From: Sulfuricurvum sp. | Lineage (GTDB): Bacteria > Campylobacterota > Campylobacteria > Campylobacterales > Sulfurimonadaceae | Direction: 5' to 3' | NCBI GenBank assembly: GCA_030693335.1 | Contig: JAUYAU010000008.1 | Span: forward strand, 1 to 64,000 | DNA length: 64,000 nucleotides | Shown here: positions 33,583-45,294 of the stretch, in pieces | How the letters are laid out: each line of letters begins with the position of its first letter | Numbering within the stretch: position 1 is the first letter of the stretch | The notes under the pieces: generated by a model | Seen by the model: only the letters and a program-made list of their open reading frames with translations | The model's database searches: none | Told to the model about the DNA's origin: nothing | Position numbers and translations under genes: made by a program

Positions 33583-34953
33583 TTAGTCCTTGAGTTTATT
33601 TTGTGCTTCAAGTATCAGTGCATTAAGGGCCTCTTCATACCGTAAAGCCTCATTTTTATCCGTTGATTCAAAACGGGTTACGAGCACCGGAGTCGTATTG
33701 CTTGCACGTACCAAGCCCCACCCTTTATCAAAAATTACCCGCACACCGTCTACTTGGATAATCTCCCGAATTGCAGGAAAATCAGCAGGCGGATTTTTAA
33801 GCAGCTCTTTGAGTGTATCGATCAATAGAAACTTCTCACTCTCGGTAGTCGCAACCTTGATCTCTTCGGTAGAAAAGACTTGAGGCAGCTTAGCAATCTC
33901 GGCATCCAAATCAACACCTTGCCAAACCAACTCTAACATCCGTAATGTCGCATAAATCGCATCATCGTATCCAAAATAGCGATCAGCAAAAAAGACATGT
34001 CCGCTTACTTCACATGCCAAATCGGCATTAAGTTCTTTCATTCTGACTTTGAGGTTGGAGTGCCCTGTTTTGTACATTACCGCTGTAGCACCCCGTTCAT
34101 TGAGTGTATCATACATTACTTGCGAACATTTGACCTCACCAATTACCGTCGGTTTATCCATTTTTAACGCGTACAAAAGGGCCATAATGTCCCCTTTAAT
34201 ATTGTTTTTATGCGTTAGTACCGCGATACGGTCCGCATCTCCATCATACGCGAATGCAATATCACCCTCTGCTTCCAAAAGCTTTTTAATGTCTTGAAGA
34301 TTATGCTCTTCACTGGGGTCTGGATGATGATTAGGGAAAGAGCCGTCAGGGTCCGTGTAAATCCCTTTTGCGTTAAGCCCAAGTTCACGAAAAATATCTT
34401 CAATCGCCAAACCGGCAACCCCATTTCCACAATCATACACAATACGCTCTTTCATCTCTTTTAGATGAGAAAAGGCGCTAATCATGTACTCTTTGTAGCG
34501 GCTCAATGCATCGATTTCTATGACATTACGGTCACATTGTACAGATGCAGGCATAGCATCGATTTTACGGCCAAGAGCATAGATCGATTCACCGAAAAAA
34601 GGACTTTTGTTAATGGTTATTTTAAAACCGTTGTATTCGCTAGGATTGTGAGAACCGGTGATCATTACAGAAGCGCAAGGGGTTATACCGTCAAAAGACT
34701 GATAATTGCAAAAATAGTTAACGGGGGTCAGTACCATACCCATACCCAGCACGGTCATACCGCCGGCGTTCAGCCCTGCAGTTAGGTATTCAAATAAAAT
34801 CGGAGAGTGGCTTCGTGCATCGTATCCTACAGCAACGACATTCCCAAAAGGCTTCATCTCCTGGGCTAACGCTTCACCCAGTCGAGTGATCGTCGCTTCA
34901 TTGAGCTCTTTTTCAAAAATGCCTCGGATATCGTACTCGCGATAAATGCTCAT
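33583..34953 (-). CDS. Phosphomannomutase/phosphoglucomutase
   Basis: This 456-residue alpha-D-phosphohexomutase has the N-terminal REYDIRGIF, catalytic phosphoserine TGSHNPSEYNG (about 98-108), metal loop DGDADRIAV (about 238-246) and the sugar-binding CEVSGH (about 315). It interconverts hexose 6- and 1-phosphates, feeding sugar nucleotide pathways such as the dTDP-sugar and LPS genes later in the window. It is the first gene of the minus-strand operon. Confidence 0.92.
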   Translation of the reverse strand: MSIYREYDIRGIFEKELNEATITRLGEALAQEMKPFGNVVAVGYDARSHSPILFEYLTAGLNAGGMTVLGMGMVLTPVNYFCNYQSFDGITPCASVMITGSHNPSEYNGFKITINKSPFFGESIYALGRKIDAMPASVQCDRNVIEIDALSRYKEYMISAFSHLKEMKERIVYDCGNGVAGLAIEDIFRELGLNAKGIYTDPDGSFPNHHPDPSEEHNLQDIKKLLEAEGDIAFAYDGDADRIAVLTHKNNIKGDIMALLYALKMDKPTVIGEVKCSQVMYDTLNERGATAVMYKTGHSNLKVRMKELNADLACEVSGHVFFADRYFGYDDAIYATLRMLELVWQGVDLDAEIAKLPQVFSTEEIKVATTESEKFLLIDTLKELLKNPPADFPAIREIIQVDGVRVIFDKGWGLVRASNTTPVLVTRFESTDKNEALRYEEALNALILEAQNKLKD

Positions 34954-34996
34954 ATTTTCCCTTTTAATTCATTGGGAAAATTATATCGTGAGATTA

Positions 34997-36175
34997 CTAA
35001 ATAGCCCTTTTAAACTCAGGATACGCCTCAAGCCCGCATTCACTGACATCAAGACCCTGTACTTGTTCTTCATCGGTAGCACGGAAAGGGATAAACTTAT
35101 TGATAAGATAAATAACCGCATAAGAAACAACAAACACAAAAATTGCAATTTCTCCTACTCCCTTAAGCTGATTAACAAAAGTAATCCCACTGGCCGCATC
35201 ATACGCAAAAATCCCTACCGCAAGTGTTCCCCAAATACCGTTTACAAGATGCACCGACAAAGCACCTACGGGATCATCAATACGGAAACGGTCAAATAGC
35301 GGAACCGCCAATACTACCAAGGCACCACCGATAAGACCTACGACTACCGCATCATACAGTGTAAACAGATGTGCACCCGCGGTCACTGCTACCAATCCGC
35401 CAAGAGCACCGTTTAGAATCATAGTAATATCAAACAAACGGTATCGAATATAACCCAAAACGCCTACAGAAATTGCTCCTGCCAATCCGGCAACATTGGT
35501 ATTAAAAATTGTCAGAGCGACACTATCTGCCAACTCTTTAGTTGAAATACCGCCAACAGAACCCCCGTTAAATCCGAACCATCCGATCCATAAAAGCATC
35601 GCCCCCAGTACAACCAAAGGAATATTGGAAGCAGGTATAACACGAATTTGATTTCCCACATAACGTCCCTTACGTGCACCAATAACTAAAATTGCCGCAA
35701 GCAGTGCCCATCCCCCCGTAGAGTGAATGACGGTAGAGCCCGCCAAATCAACCATATTGATGTCGAACATCGTTCCCTTGATCCAATCCACTCCCCAACT
35801 CATATTCACAACCGCAGGATAGATAAATCCACCCATCACTATCGTAAAGATCGTTAATGGAAATAATTTTGCCCGCTCACCGACACCACCGCTCATGATA
35901 TTAATCGCTTTACCGACAAAGGCCATCTGAAACATAAAGAATGCCCATTTACTCATACTTTCATTATGCAGTTCACCAAAAGCCAGCGTATAACCGATCA
36001 AAATAAACGCCATAGACGCCACAGCATAAATCATTACGTTAACAGTTAGCACACTCGAAACATTTTTAGTGCGCACAAGACCTGCTTCAAGCATTGCAAA
36101 ACCGGGGACCATTAAAATAATAAGTGTGATTGAAAAAAGAGTGAAAAAAGTATCAATAACGTACGCAGTATCCAT
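34997..36175 (-). CDS. amt: Ammonium transporter Amt, second copy
   Basis: This 392-residue inner-membrane channel has about eleven helices and Amt signatures such as MLEAGLVRTKN near the start and a central DLAGSTVIHSTGGWALLAA. ATG 36175 is chosen because AAAGG lies 9 bases upstream; GTG 36184 is possible. The paralogue at 36620-37948 has DFAGGTVVHMNGG at the same place. It has its own upstream palindrome (36244-36264). The C-terminus ends LDVSECGLEAYPEFKRAI. Confidence 0.93.
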   Translation of the reverse strand: MDTAYVIDTFFTLFSITLIILMVPGFAMLEAGLVRTKNVSSVLTVNVMIYAVASMAFILIGYTLAFGELHNESMSKWAFFMFQMAFVGKAINIMSGGVGERAKLFPLTIFTIVMGGFIYPAVVNMSWGVDWIKGTMFDINMVDLAGSTVIHSTGGWALLAAILVIGARKGRYVGNQIRVIPASNIPLVVLGAMLLWIGWFGFNGGSVGGISTKELADSVALTIFNTNVAGLAGAISVGVLGYIRYRLFDITMILNGALGGLVAVTAGAHLFTLYDAVVVGLIGGALVVLAVPLFDRFRIDDPVGALSVHLVNGIWGTLAVGIFAYDAASGITFVNQLKGVGEIAIFVFVVSYAVIYLINKFIPFRATDEEQVQGLDVSECGLEAYPEFKRAI

Positions 36176-36243
36176 AAGCAGCACCTTTAATTTGAAATAA
36201 AGGCGCGCATTATAGTCTAAAAAAAGAGAAGTTGAATTGCTTT

Positions 36244-36264
36244 ACTGATTAAATTTTAATCAGT
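36244..36264. promoter_or_regulatory. 21-bp palindrome before the second amt gene
   Basis: Arms ACTGATTAAA and TTTAATCAGT are perfect around a single T. The same motif with one change stands before the first amt gene at 38025-38045. It lies 69-89 bases before the ATG of this amt gene, between glnK and amt. Shared position argues for a nitrogen-control operator rather than a terminator. Confidence 0.6.
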
Positions 36265-36269
36265 AAGAA

Positions 36270-37948
<1,679 letters not shown>

Positions 37949-38024
37949 CTCTACTCCTTTTAAGTGTGTGTTATAAAACTCAACCACCATTCTACAGGAG
38001 CAACAAAGTAATTAGTTCTATTTG

Positions 38025-38045
38025 AATGATTAAAATTTAATCAGT
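38025..38045. promoter_or_regulatory. Palindrome before the first amt gene, matching 36244-36264
   Basis: AATGATTAAA and TTTAATCAGT flank one base; it differs from the reverse complement of 36244-36264 at one position out of 21. It lies 77-97 bases before the amt ATG, and on the other side about 42 bases before the gyrA -10 box. Confidence 0.6.
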
Positions 38046-38086
38046 GCCATTTTTAATCCAAAATCATCACTTAAGGCTCATTGAGT

Positions 38087-38092
38087 TATAAT
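38087..38092 (+). promoter_or_regulatory. -10 box of gyrA
   Basis: A perfect TATAAT stands 34 bases before the gyrA ATG. The upstream -35 region is not conserved, as is common in this phylum. Confidence 0.6.
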
Positions 38093-38125
38093 CGGCGACT
38101 TAATCTTCACTTTTTCGGGGACTGC

Positions 38126-40618
38126 ATGAACGATCTGCTAGACAACAGCGAAATTCACGATATAAATATAGAAGACACACTCAAGAGCAGTTATCTTGAC
38201 TATTCCATGAGCGTTATTATCGGACGGGCACTGCCTGATGTACGTGATGGGCTCAAGCCGGTTCATCGCCGTATTCTTTACGCGATGGATAAGCTTAACC
38301 TCTCTGCTGGTGCTAAATACAAAAAATCAGCCCGTATCATCGGGGATGTCATCGGACAGTATCACCCGCACGGTGATACGTCTGTTTATGATGCGTTGGT
38401 TCGTATGGCACAACCATTTGCGATGCGTGTACCGCTTGTCGATGGTCAGGGGAACTTTGGTTCCGTCGATGGAGACAACGCGGCAGCGATGCGTTATACC
38501 GAAGCACGCATGACCCGTTATGCAGGTGAACTGCTCAAAGATCTTGAAAAAGATACCGTCAATATGGTAGATAACTATGATGGGACAACGCAAGAGCCTG
38601 TAGTTCTTCCTACCCGTGTGCCCAATCTTCTTATAAACGGTTCGAGCGGTATTGCGGTTGGTATGGCCACCAATATCCCTCCTCATAACCCCAATGAAGT
38701 GCTTAGCGCATTGGTTCATCTTATGGACAATCCCAATGCTTCTCTCATCGAGATCATGCAGTTTATTAAAGCACCTGATTTTCCAACAGGTGGAACCATT
38801 TACGGCAAAAAAGGGATTTTAGATGCCTACGAAACCGGTCGCGGCCGTATTCGTGTTCGTGCTAAAACCCACATCGAGAAAAAAGCAAACAAAGACGTTA
38901 TTGTTATCGATGAACTCCCATACCAAGTCAATAAAGCCCGTTTGATTGAAACCATCGCCGATTTGGTCAAAGACAAATTCATCGAAGGTATCAGCGAAAT
39001 TCGTGACGAATCCGACCGTGAAGGCATTCGTGTCGTCATCGAACTAAAACGCGATGCCATGAGCGAAATCGTCCTCAATAACCTCTATAAATCAACCAAT
39101 ATGGAAACGACTTTCGGGATCATCATGCTCTCCGTTTTCAATCAAGAACCTCGTATCTTTACCCTTTTGGAAATGCTGGGTCATTTCATCAATCACCGTA
39201 AAACGGTTATTATCCGTCGCACGATTTTCGATCTTGAAAAAGCAAAAGCTCGTGCTCATATCTTGGAAGGTCTGAAAAAAGCACTTGATCACATCGAAGC
39301 CATAATCAAACTTATCCGTGCAAGTAAAGACGGTGAAAGCGCCAAAGAAGGTCTTATCAGCGAATTTGGATTCTCTCCTATCCAAGCACAAGCCATTTTG
39401 GACATGCGTCTTCAGCGTCTTACGGGCTTAGAGCGTGACAAAATCGAAAATGAGCTCAAAGAAATCTTGGCGCATGTCGAATATCTCGAATCCATTCTCC
39501 GCAGCGAAGAAGTGCTCAAAGGGATTATCAAAGATGAATTTGTGGAACTCGTTGAGCAATTCAATATTCCGCGTGTTACCGATATCGAAGACAATTACGA
39601 TGATATCAACATTGAAGACTTGATCCCCAATGAGCCGATGGTTGTTACCATCAGTCACCGCGGTTATATCAAACGCGTTCCGTTGGCATCCTATGAGAAA
39701 CAGCGTCGCGGCGGAAAAGGCAAAGTCGCCGTAACCACCTATGACGATGATTTCATCGAAAAATTCTATACTTGTAATACCCATGATACGCTCATGTTCG
39801 TCACTGATCGCGGGCAGCTACACTGGTTAAAAGTATATAAAATCCCTGAGGGTTCGCGTACGGCCAAAGGTAAAGCGGTTGTCAATCTTATCAACCTCGA
39901 AGCCGATGAGAAAATTCGTTCGATCATTCCAACCACCGATTTTGATGATAGCAAATCTCTCGTATTCTTTACCCAAAACGGGATTGTCAAACGAACGGCG
40001 CTTAGTGAGTTTTCAAATGTACGCAGCAATGGAGTCCGAGCAATTGTCTTGGACGAAGACGATGCGCTCATTACGGCACACATTGCCAATGAAGAGACTA
40101 AATACCTCTTTATCGTGACCAAGTTTGCACAATGTATCAAATTTGAAATCGAAAAAACACGGGATCAAGGTCGAAGTACTCGCGGTGTTCGCGGTATTAA
40201 ATTTAAAGTTGAAGGCGATGTGGTTGTTGATGCCAACATAATCAAAAACGATGAGCAAGAAATTCTGATGGTAAGTGAAAAAGGGATCGGGAAGCGTACA
40301 ACGGCTGAAGAGTATCGTCTTACCAACCGTGCAGGTTCAGGCGTTATTGCCATGAAACTCAATGCTAAAACCGGGACAACCGTCGTAGGTTGTCTCATGG
40401 TAGATGAAACCATGGATATGATGGCACTTACAAAAGCCGGGAAAATGATACGCGTTGATATGCAAACCATTGCAAAATCAGGACGTAATACCAGCGGTGT
40501 CTATATCATCAAAGGTGACGATGTTAAGAGCATTTCCCGTTGTCCAAAAACAGAAGCAGATGAAGAGGATGAGGGTGAAACTACAGAAGAAAACGAAGGA
40601 ACGTTAAATCTGGAATAG
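38126..40618 (+). CDS. gyrA: DNA gyrase subunit A
   Basis: This 830-residue protein is the DNA-cleaving half of gyrase. The catalytic Tyr124 lies in AAMRYTEAR. The quinolone region [12 protein letters not shown] has Thr85 at the position of E. coli Ser83 and Asp89 at that of Asp87, the wild-type state in Campylobacter. A GyrA box-type repeat region follows (about 500-800), and the tail is acidic ([13 protein letters not shown]). ATG 38126 with GGGGA upstream matches the family start; the reading from 38081 does not. Confidence 0.97.
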   Translation: MNDLLDNSEIHDINIEDTLKSSYLDYSMSVIIGRALPDVRDGLKPVHRRILYAMDKLNLSAGAKYKKSARIIGDVIGQYHPHGDTSVYDALVRMAQPFAMRVPLVDGQGNFGSVDGDNAAAMRYTEARMTRYAGELLKDLEKDTVNMVDNYDGTTQEPVVLPTRVPNLLINGSSGIAVGMATNIPPHNPNEVLSALVHLMDNPNASLIEIMQFIKAPDFPTGGTIYGKKGILDAYETGRGRIRVRAKTHIEKKANKDVIVIDELPYQVNKARLIETIADLVKDKFIEGISEIRDESDREGIRVVIELKRDAMSEIVLNNLYKSTNMETTFGIIMLSVFNQEPRIFTLLEMLGHFINHRKTVIIRRTIFDLEKAKARAHILEGLKKALDHIEAIIKLIRASKDGESAKEGLISEFGFSPIQAQAILDMRLQRLTGLERDKIENELKEILAHVEYLESILRSEEVLKGIIKDEFVELVEQFNIPRVTDIEDNYDDINIEDLIPNEPMVVTISHRGYIKRVPLASYEKQRRGGKGKVAVTTYDDDFIEKFYTCNTHDTLMFVTDRGQLHWLKVYKIPEGSRTAKGKAVVNLINLEADEKIRSIIPTTDFDDSKSLVFFTQNGIVKRTALSEFSNVRSNGVRAIVLDEDDALITAHIANEETKYLFIVTKFAQCIKFEIEKTRDQGRSTRGVRGIKFKVEGDVVVDANIIKNDEQEILMVSEKGIGKRTTAEEYRLTNRAGSGVIAMKLNAKTGTTVVGCLMVDETMDMMALTKAGKMIRVDMQTIAKSGRNTSGVYIIKGDDVKSISRCPKTEADEEDEGETTEENEGTLNLE

Positions 40619-40667
40619 TACTTGCTTTAGGTTAGATACTATTTTAGCCTATTGAAGGAAATTCACC

Positions 40668-41120
40668 ATGAAGTATTCAGCAGCCTTGGCCTTGCTTTTA
40701 AGTATATCTACCTTGCAAGCGGGGATTTTCAGCCCTGATTCAACAGGAAAAGTTCGTTGTGTTTACAGCGGAACTGAAGGCAACTGTGTTGAACCTTCCC
40801 TTGATTCTACGCATGAGCTTGTTATCACGGTCTTTGGTCAGGGTGTTGCTCCAACCGTTACTGCCTCTCCGGCACAAGCCTATGCCCTCGCTAAACGTGC
40901 TGCACTTGCTGATGGCTACCGTCAAATTGCCGAACGAATCAAAGGTGTTCACATTGAAGGGCAAGATTCGGTTAAAAACATGATGCTGCAGCGTTCAACG
41001 GTTCGTACTTCCGTAGATGCAATGGTTCGTGGTGCTAACGTCATGGATACAACATTCAAAGATGGTTTATGCGAAGTGGAACTCGAAATCGTTCTTTCTT
41101 ACTCACAGTTTTCACGTTAA
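40668..41120 (+). CDS. LPP20-family exported protein
   Basis: This 150-residue protein has a signal peptide (MKYSAALALLLSISTLQAG). It has the LPP20/FlgT-type pattern ALAKRAALADGYRQIAERIK and GVHIEGQDSV, followed by a conserved VRGANVMDTTF. The cleavage site lacks a lipobox cysteine, so it is probably periplasmic rather than a lipoprotein. Position between gyrA and a flgR-like gene suggests a link to flagella or the envelope; this is inferred. Confidence 0.78.
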   Translation: MKYSAALALLLSISTLQAGIFSPDSTGKVRCVYSGTEGNCVEPSLDSTHELVITVFGQGVAPTVTASPAQAYALAKRAALADGYRQIAERIKGVHIEGQDSVKNMMLQRSTVRTSVDAMVRGANVMDTTFKDGLCEVELEIVLSYSQFSR

Positions 41121-41473
41121 TCATCACTTCCGCCCTTATGGGCGATGAATATTTGATTGGATACCGTCTTACAACTCAAAATTCAATATTAGTTTCTGAT
41201 CGGATAAGCGTTTCCAAGTCTATGACACCGTGTTTTGGAACAAAACAAGAGAGCTTATACCTTCCTCGCCAACCTTCACAAAGACTTCAATCACTTCTTA
41301 ATAACCATGAAAGTGAATTTATAGAATTTGCCATCCAACAAACGATTAAGCTTCAAAGTCACCAAAATATCTCGAATTACGCACATGTATCCAGTGAGTC
41401 TATGACTCTTCCTACTCGGTGCTATGTTGTCGATTTTAATGATGATTCTGTTACAATTTCATTATTAAAATAG
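41069..41473 (+). CDS. Probable exported protein overlapping the LPP20 gene end
   Basis: This 134-residue protein starts inside the last 52 bases of the LPP20 gene in another frame. The early residues (RNRSFLLTVFTLIITSALMG) look like a signal peptide, which supports ATG 41069 despite the overlap; ATG 41138 would lose it. The mature part has two cysteines and no known domain. It lies between LPP20 and flgR, as small unknown genes do in related genomes. Confidence 0.6.
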   Translation: MRSGTRNRSFLLTVFTLIITSALMGDEYLIGYRLTTQNSILVSDRISVSKSMTPCFGTKQESLYLPRQPSQRLQSLLNNHESEFIEFAIQQTIKLQSHQNISNYAHVSSESMTLPTRCYVVDFNDDSVTISLLK

Positions 41474-41486
41474 CTCAAGGGTGTGC

Positions 41487-42641
41487 ATGAAAATTGCGAT
41501 AGTCGAAGATGATATCAATATGCGTAAATCACTTGAAATAGCGATGAGCGATTACAGCCAATACGATGTTCATACGTTCAAAAGCCCTAAAGACGCCCTC
41601 AAAAAATTAGATGACACTTTCGATCTCATCATCAGTGATATTAACATGCCGGGAATGGACGGTATTGAATTCGTAAAAAGCTTAAATGGAAAATATGAAG
41701 TCATCTTTATAACAGGCAATGCCACTTTAACGCGAGCAATCGAATCTATACAGTTGGGTGTTAAAGACTTTTTACTCAAACCTTTTGCAATTGAAACCCT
41801 TATCGCCGCGATACAACGCAGCGCCAATGTTCAGCAAAAAGTCAAAAAAGAAGGGACAAAATGCACACTTAAATTAGGTGCCTTTCTTGGAACATCTCCT
41901 GCCTTGGAAAAACTTCTAACGTATATTGAGAAAGCGGCTAAAACCGATGCCAGCATTATGCTTTTGGGAGAAAGCGGTGTGGGAAAAGAAGTTTTTGCCT
42001 GCCATGTTCATAAACAATCTCTTCGCAATGACAAACCGTTTATTGCTATTAATATGGCAGCCATCCCTGAAAATTTGATAGAAAGCGAACTTTTTGGATT
42101 TGAAAAAGGTTCTTTTACCGATGCGACAGAGACAAAAATCGGTCAATTTGAACTGGCCAATGGCGGAACCCTTTTTTTAGATGAAATCGCAGAAATGCCC
42201 TATGCGCTTCAAGCAAAACTTTTACGGGTATTGCAAGAACGTGAAATCCGCCGTCTGGGTTCCTCAAAAAGCACCAAAATAGATGTTCGCATCATTACCG
42301 CTACCAATGCAAATTTACAGCAAAACATTACCGATGGAAAATTCAGGGAAGATCTTTATTATCGCCTCAATACTATTCCCCTAAGCATCCCTCCTCTACG
42401 CGAACGTCGCGAAGAAATTATCCCCATTGCCACTGCAATTTTGCAGCAAAACTGCAACCAGTATGGCTTTGCCCTCAAAACATTCGATACCGATGCCATA
42501 AAAGCCTTGGAACTTTATACATGGCCTGGCAATATTCGAGAACTTATTTCCGTCGTTGAACGATCGGCTATATTAAGTGACAGCGACACGATACAAGTTG
42601 AAGACCTTTTCTTAGAAGCTCGAGGATTTGGAAGAATTTAA
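41487..42641 (+). CDS. flgR: Sigma54-dependent response regulator, FlgR-like, without DNA-binding domain
   Basis: This 384-residue protein has a receiver (phospho-Asp in LIISDINMPGMDG, about 50-62). An AAA+ sigma54 activation domain follows, with Walker A GESGVGKE (about 161-168), the sigma54 loop as GSFTDA in place of GAFTGA, and Walker B TLFLDEIAEM. It ends soon after WPGNIRELISVVERSA with no Fis-type HTH. This matches the H. pylori FlgR design, which activates flagellar sigma54 genes without DNA binding. ATG 41487 is preferred over GTG 41481. Confidence 0.88.
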   Translation: MKIAIVEDDINMRKSLEIAMSDYSQYDVHTFKSPKDALKKLDDTFDLIISDINMPGMDGIEFVKSLNGKYEVIFITGNATLTRAIESIQLGVKDFLLKPFAIETLIAAIQRSANVQQKVKKEGTKCTLKLGAFLGTSPALEKLLTYIEKAAKTDASIMLLGESGVGKEVFACHVHKQSLRNDKPFIAINMAAIPENLIESELFGFEKGSFTDATETKIGQFELANGGTLFLDEIAEMPYALQAKLLRVLQEREIRRLGSSKSTKIDVRIITATNANLQQNITDGKFREDLYYRLNTIPLSIPPLRERREEIIPIATAILQQNCNQYGFALKTFDTDAIKALELYTWPGNIRELISVVERSAILSDSDTIQVEDLFLEARGFGRI

Positions 42642-42701
42642 AGAGTTCACAGTCCCTATTCGATATAATTGCATTTCCATAATAATCTGAGGAATTTGCC
42701 T

Positions 42702-43730
42702 ATGAAACTTTATAACGTCGCGATTGTCGGAGCAACCGGAGCCGTCGGTGAAGAAATTTTACGTGTATTAGAAGAGATCGATTTCCCTTTTGCCAAAATT
42801 GTTCCGCTCGCAAGTGCACGAAGTGCCGGCAATACCGTCACCTTTAACGATCAAGAGCTCGTTATCCAAGAACTTACTGCAACAGTATTTACCGAAGAAA
42901 ACATAGAAATTGCCCTCTTTAGTGCAGGCGGAAGCATATCGGCTGAATTTGCCCCTTATGCTGCAGCGGCAGGTGCCGTTGTTATTGATAATACCAGCCA
43001 CTTCCGTATGTATGACGATGTTCCTCTTGTTGTACCTGAAGTCAATCCCGAAGATATTGCCCAATGGAAGAATCGGGGTATTATCGCAAATCCTAACTGT
43101 TCAACGATCCAAATGGTACAAGCGCTCAAACCGCTTGATACGGCATACGATCTACTACGCATCGATGTCAGCACTTATCAAGCAACTTCCGGTGCAGGGA
43201 AAACCGCGATGGAAGAACTCGTAGAGCAAATGCAAGCCTTTTTTGCCTTTACCCTTGATGATGCAGAACCCAAAAAATTTCCGCATCGCATCGCTCTCAA
43301 TGCCATTCCTCAAATCGATTCCTTTACTGACACGGGCTACACCAAAGAAGAACTCAAAATGGTGAATGAAACTCAAAAAATCATGCACAAAGAGATCGAA
43401 GTGAGCGCTACATGTGTCCGTATTCCAACGCTTCGCGGTCACGCTGAAACCCTTACCCTTACTTTTGATGCTACGGTGGATGCCAACGAAGCACGTGAGC
43501 TTTTACGCAAATCACCTAATATTATTGTACTTGATGAACCTAGCGAAAGTCTTTATCCAATGCCTTCGCTGTGTATGGATCAAAATGAAACCTTTGTAGG
43601 GCGCATCCGCAGTGATCTGTATCGCGACAATGTCCTTCATATGTGGGTTGTTGCCGATAACCTTCGTGTAGGTGCTGCGACCAATGCTGTACGAATCGCC
43701 CAAAAATGGGTAGAAATGCAGGGAGTATAA
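42702..43730 (+). CDS. asd: Aspartate-semialdehyde dehydrogenase
   Basis: This 342-residue enzyme reduces aspartyl phosphate to the semialdehyde, for lysine/diaminopimelate, threonine and methionine. It has the NADP-binding GATGAVGEE (10-18) and the active-site Cys133 in IIANPNCSTIQMV, with catalytic His in RIPTLRGHAETLT. ATG 42702 has GAGGAA upstream. It precedes the yqhA-like gene by 2 bases. Confidence 0.96.
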   Translation: MKLYNVAIVGATGAVGEEILRVLEEIDFPFAKIVPLASARSAGNTVTFNDQELVIQELTATVFTEENIEIALFSAGGSISAEFAPYAAAAGAVVIDNTSHFRMYDDVPLVVPEVNPEDIAQWKNRGIIANPNCSTIQMVQALKPLDTAYDLLRIDVSTYQATSGAGKTAMEELVEQMQAFFAFTLDDAEPKKFPHRIALNAIPQIDSFTDTGYTKEELKMVNETQKIMHKEIEVSATCVRIPTLRGHAETLTLTFDATVDANEARELLRKSPNIIVLDEPSESLYPMPSLCMDQNETFVGRIRSDLYRDNVLHMWVVADNLRVGAATNAVRIAQKWVEMQGV

Positions 43731-43732
43731 TC

Positions 43733-44257
43733 ATGAAATTTTTAGAAAACTTATTTGAAAATAGTATTTGGAGTTCACGTTTAATTATCCTGTTCGCTGT
43801 CGTATTTGGCTTGCTTGGTGCTATTTTACTATTTGCCATTGCCAGTTTTGACATTTTTCATACTGCGCAATATGTTGTTCATACCTATTACATTGGCGCA
43901 CATCCCGAACACTTTCATGAAGATGTAGTTGGCGGCATTATCGGTGCAGTTGATTTATATCTTATCGGTGTCGTAATGATTATCTTCTCTTTTGGTTTGT
44001 ATGAACTTTTTATCTCTGATATCGATCCTGCAAAAGACGAGTATGGCAAAGAAAATCAGCTCCTTTCCGTTCATTCACTCGATCAGCTCAAAGACAAAAT
44101 ATCCAAAGTTATCGTCATGGTACTTGTCGTAGGTTTTTTCCAAAAAGTGGGACACACCGTTTTCACCGGAGCATTGGATCTTTTATATCTTGCCCTCTCA
44201 ATCACAGCCGTCGCCGTAGGTCTTTATTTTTTGAGCAAAGTAGGTCATCATGAGTAA
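43733..44257 (+). CDS. YqhA/UPF0114-family membrane protein
   Basis: This 174-residue protein has four hydrophobic helices (about 18-42, 65-90, 118-140 and 145-165). It has the UPF0114 features [20 protein letters not shown] and [14 protein letters not shown]. Its function is unknown. ATG 43733 follows the asd stop by 2 bases, and the gene overlaps hemE by 8 bases, so it is in the same operon. Confidence 0.85.
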   Translation: MKFLENLFENSIWSSRLIILFAVVFGLLGAILLFAIASFDIFHTAQYVVHTYYIGAHPEHFHEDVVGGIIGAVDLYLIGVVMIIFSFGLYELFISDIDPAKDEYGKENQLLSVHSLDQLKDKISKVIVMVLVVGFFQKVGHTVFTGALDLLYLALSITAVAVGLYFLSKVGHHE

Positions 44258-45293
44258 AATTTTTGTCGATGCATGTTTCGGAAAAGAAACTGCATACACA
44301 CCCGTATGGATGATGCGCCAAGCGGGACGTTATCTGCCTGAGTATATGGCAGTTCGTCGTCGTGCAGGTAACTTTCTCAATCTCTGCCACGCGCCTGATA
44401 TGGCTGCTGAAGTCACGATTCAACCTCTCGATATTGTGGGTGTTGATGCCGCAATCCTTTTTAGTGATATTTTGGTCGTTCCTAACGAAATGGGGATGAA
44501 ACTTGACTTTATTAATGGCGAAGGCCCTGTTTTTGAAAGCCCCGTTAAAAACGAGGAAGATTTAGATGCTCTTATCGGCGGAGATGAAGCCGCTTCAAAA
44601 CTAACTTATGTTTACGAAACCATCAAAATTTTACGCTCACAGCTCGATGCACGCGGTGACAACAAAGCGCTAATCGGTTTTACAGGTGCACCCTGGACAT
44701 TGGCAACGTATATGATTGAGGGACATGGAACCAAAACGTACAATGTCTGTAAAAAAATGATGTACTCTAATCCCGAGCTTCTCCATAAAATTTTGCGCAA
44801 AGTGACTGAAGTGGTCAAGCTTTACATGGAAAAACAAATCCAATCGGGTATCGATGTCGTGCAAATCTTTGACAGTTGGGCGGCCGCTATCGAGCCTTCT
44901 AAATACGATGAGTTTTCGTGGAGCTACATGGTCGAAATTGCCGAGTATTTAAAAGAAAAATACCCCCATATCCCTGTCATCATGTTCCCAAAAGGAGTTC
45001 CGGCCTTTTTAGATAAAGTATACGGAAACTTTGATGTATTTGGTGTCGATTGGAGTACTCCAATGGCATTAGCGAAAGAAAAACTTGGGGATCGTTACGT
45101 CCTTCAAGGAAATATGGAGCCGTGCCGTCTATACTCTAAAGAACAAACCACCGCATCCGTAGAAGAAATTCATAACATCATGGGAGGACGTCGCCATATC
45201 TTCAACCTAGGACATGGGATTCTTCCTGATGTTCCTGTTGAGCATGCACAACACTTTGTCTCTGAGTGCCAAAGAATAAGTAAAAAGCACTAA
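44250..45293 (+). CDS. hemE: Uroporphyrinogen III decarboxylase
   Basis: This 347-residue enzyme removes four carboxyl groups from uroporphyrinogen III to give coproporphyrinogen III in haem synthesis. The signatures are [15 protein letters not shown] (about 18-32), [10 protein letters not shown] (about 70-80) and [16 protein letters not shown]. Length and motifs are complete. It lies between the yqhA-like gene (8-base overlap) and the radical SAM gene (1-base gap). Confidence 0.97.
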   Translation: MSKIFVDACFGKETAYTPVWMMRQAGRYLPEYMAVRRRAGNFLNLCHAPDMAAEVTIQPLDIVGVDAAILFSDILVVPNEMGMKLDFINGEGPVFESPVKNEEDLDALIGGDEAASKLTYVYETIKILRSQLDARGDNKALIGFTGAPWTLATYMIEGHGTKTYNVCKKMMYSNPELLHKILRKVTEVVKLYMEKQIQSGIDVVQIFDSWAAAIEPSKYDEFSWSYMVEIAEYLKEKYPHIPVIMFPKGVPAFLDKVYGNFDVFGVDWSTPMALAKEKLGDRYVLQGNMEPCRLYSKEQTTASVEEIHNIMGGRRHIFNLGHGILPDVPVEHAQHFVSECQRISKKH

Positions 45294-45294
45294 T

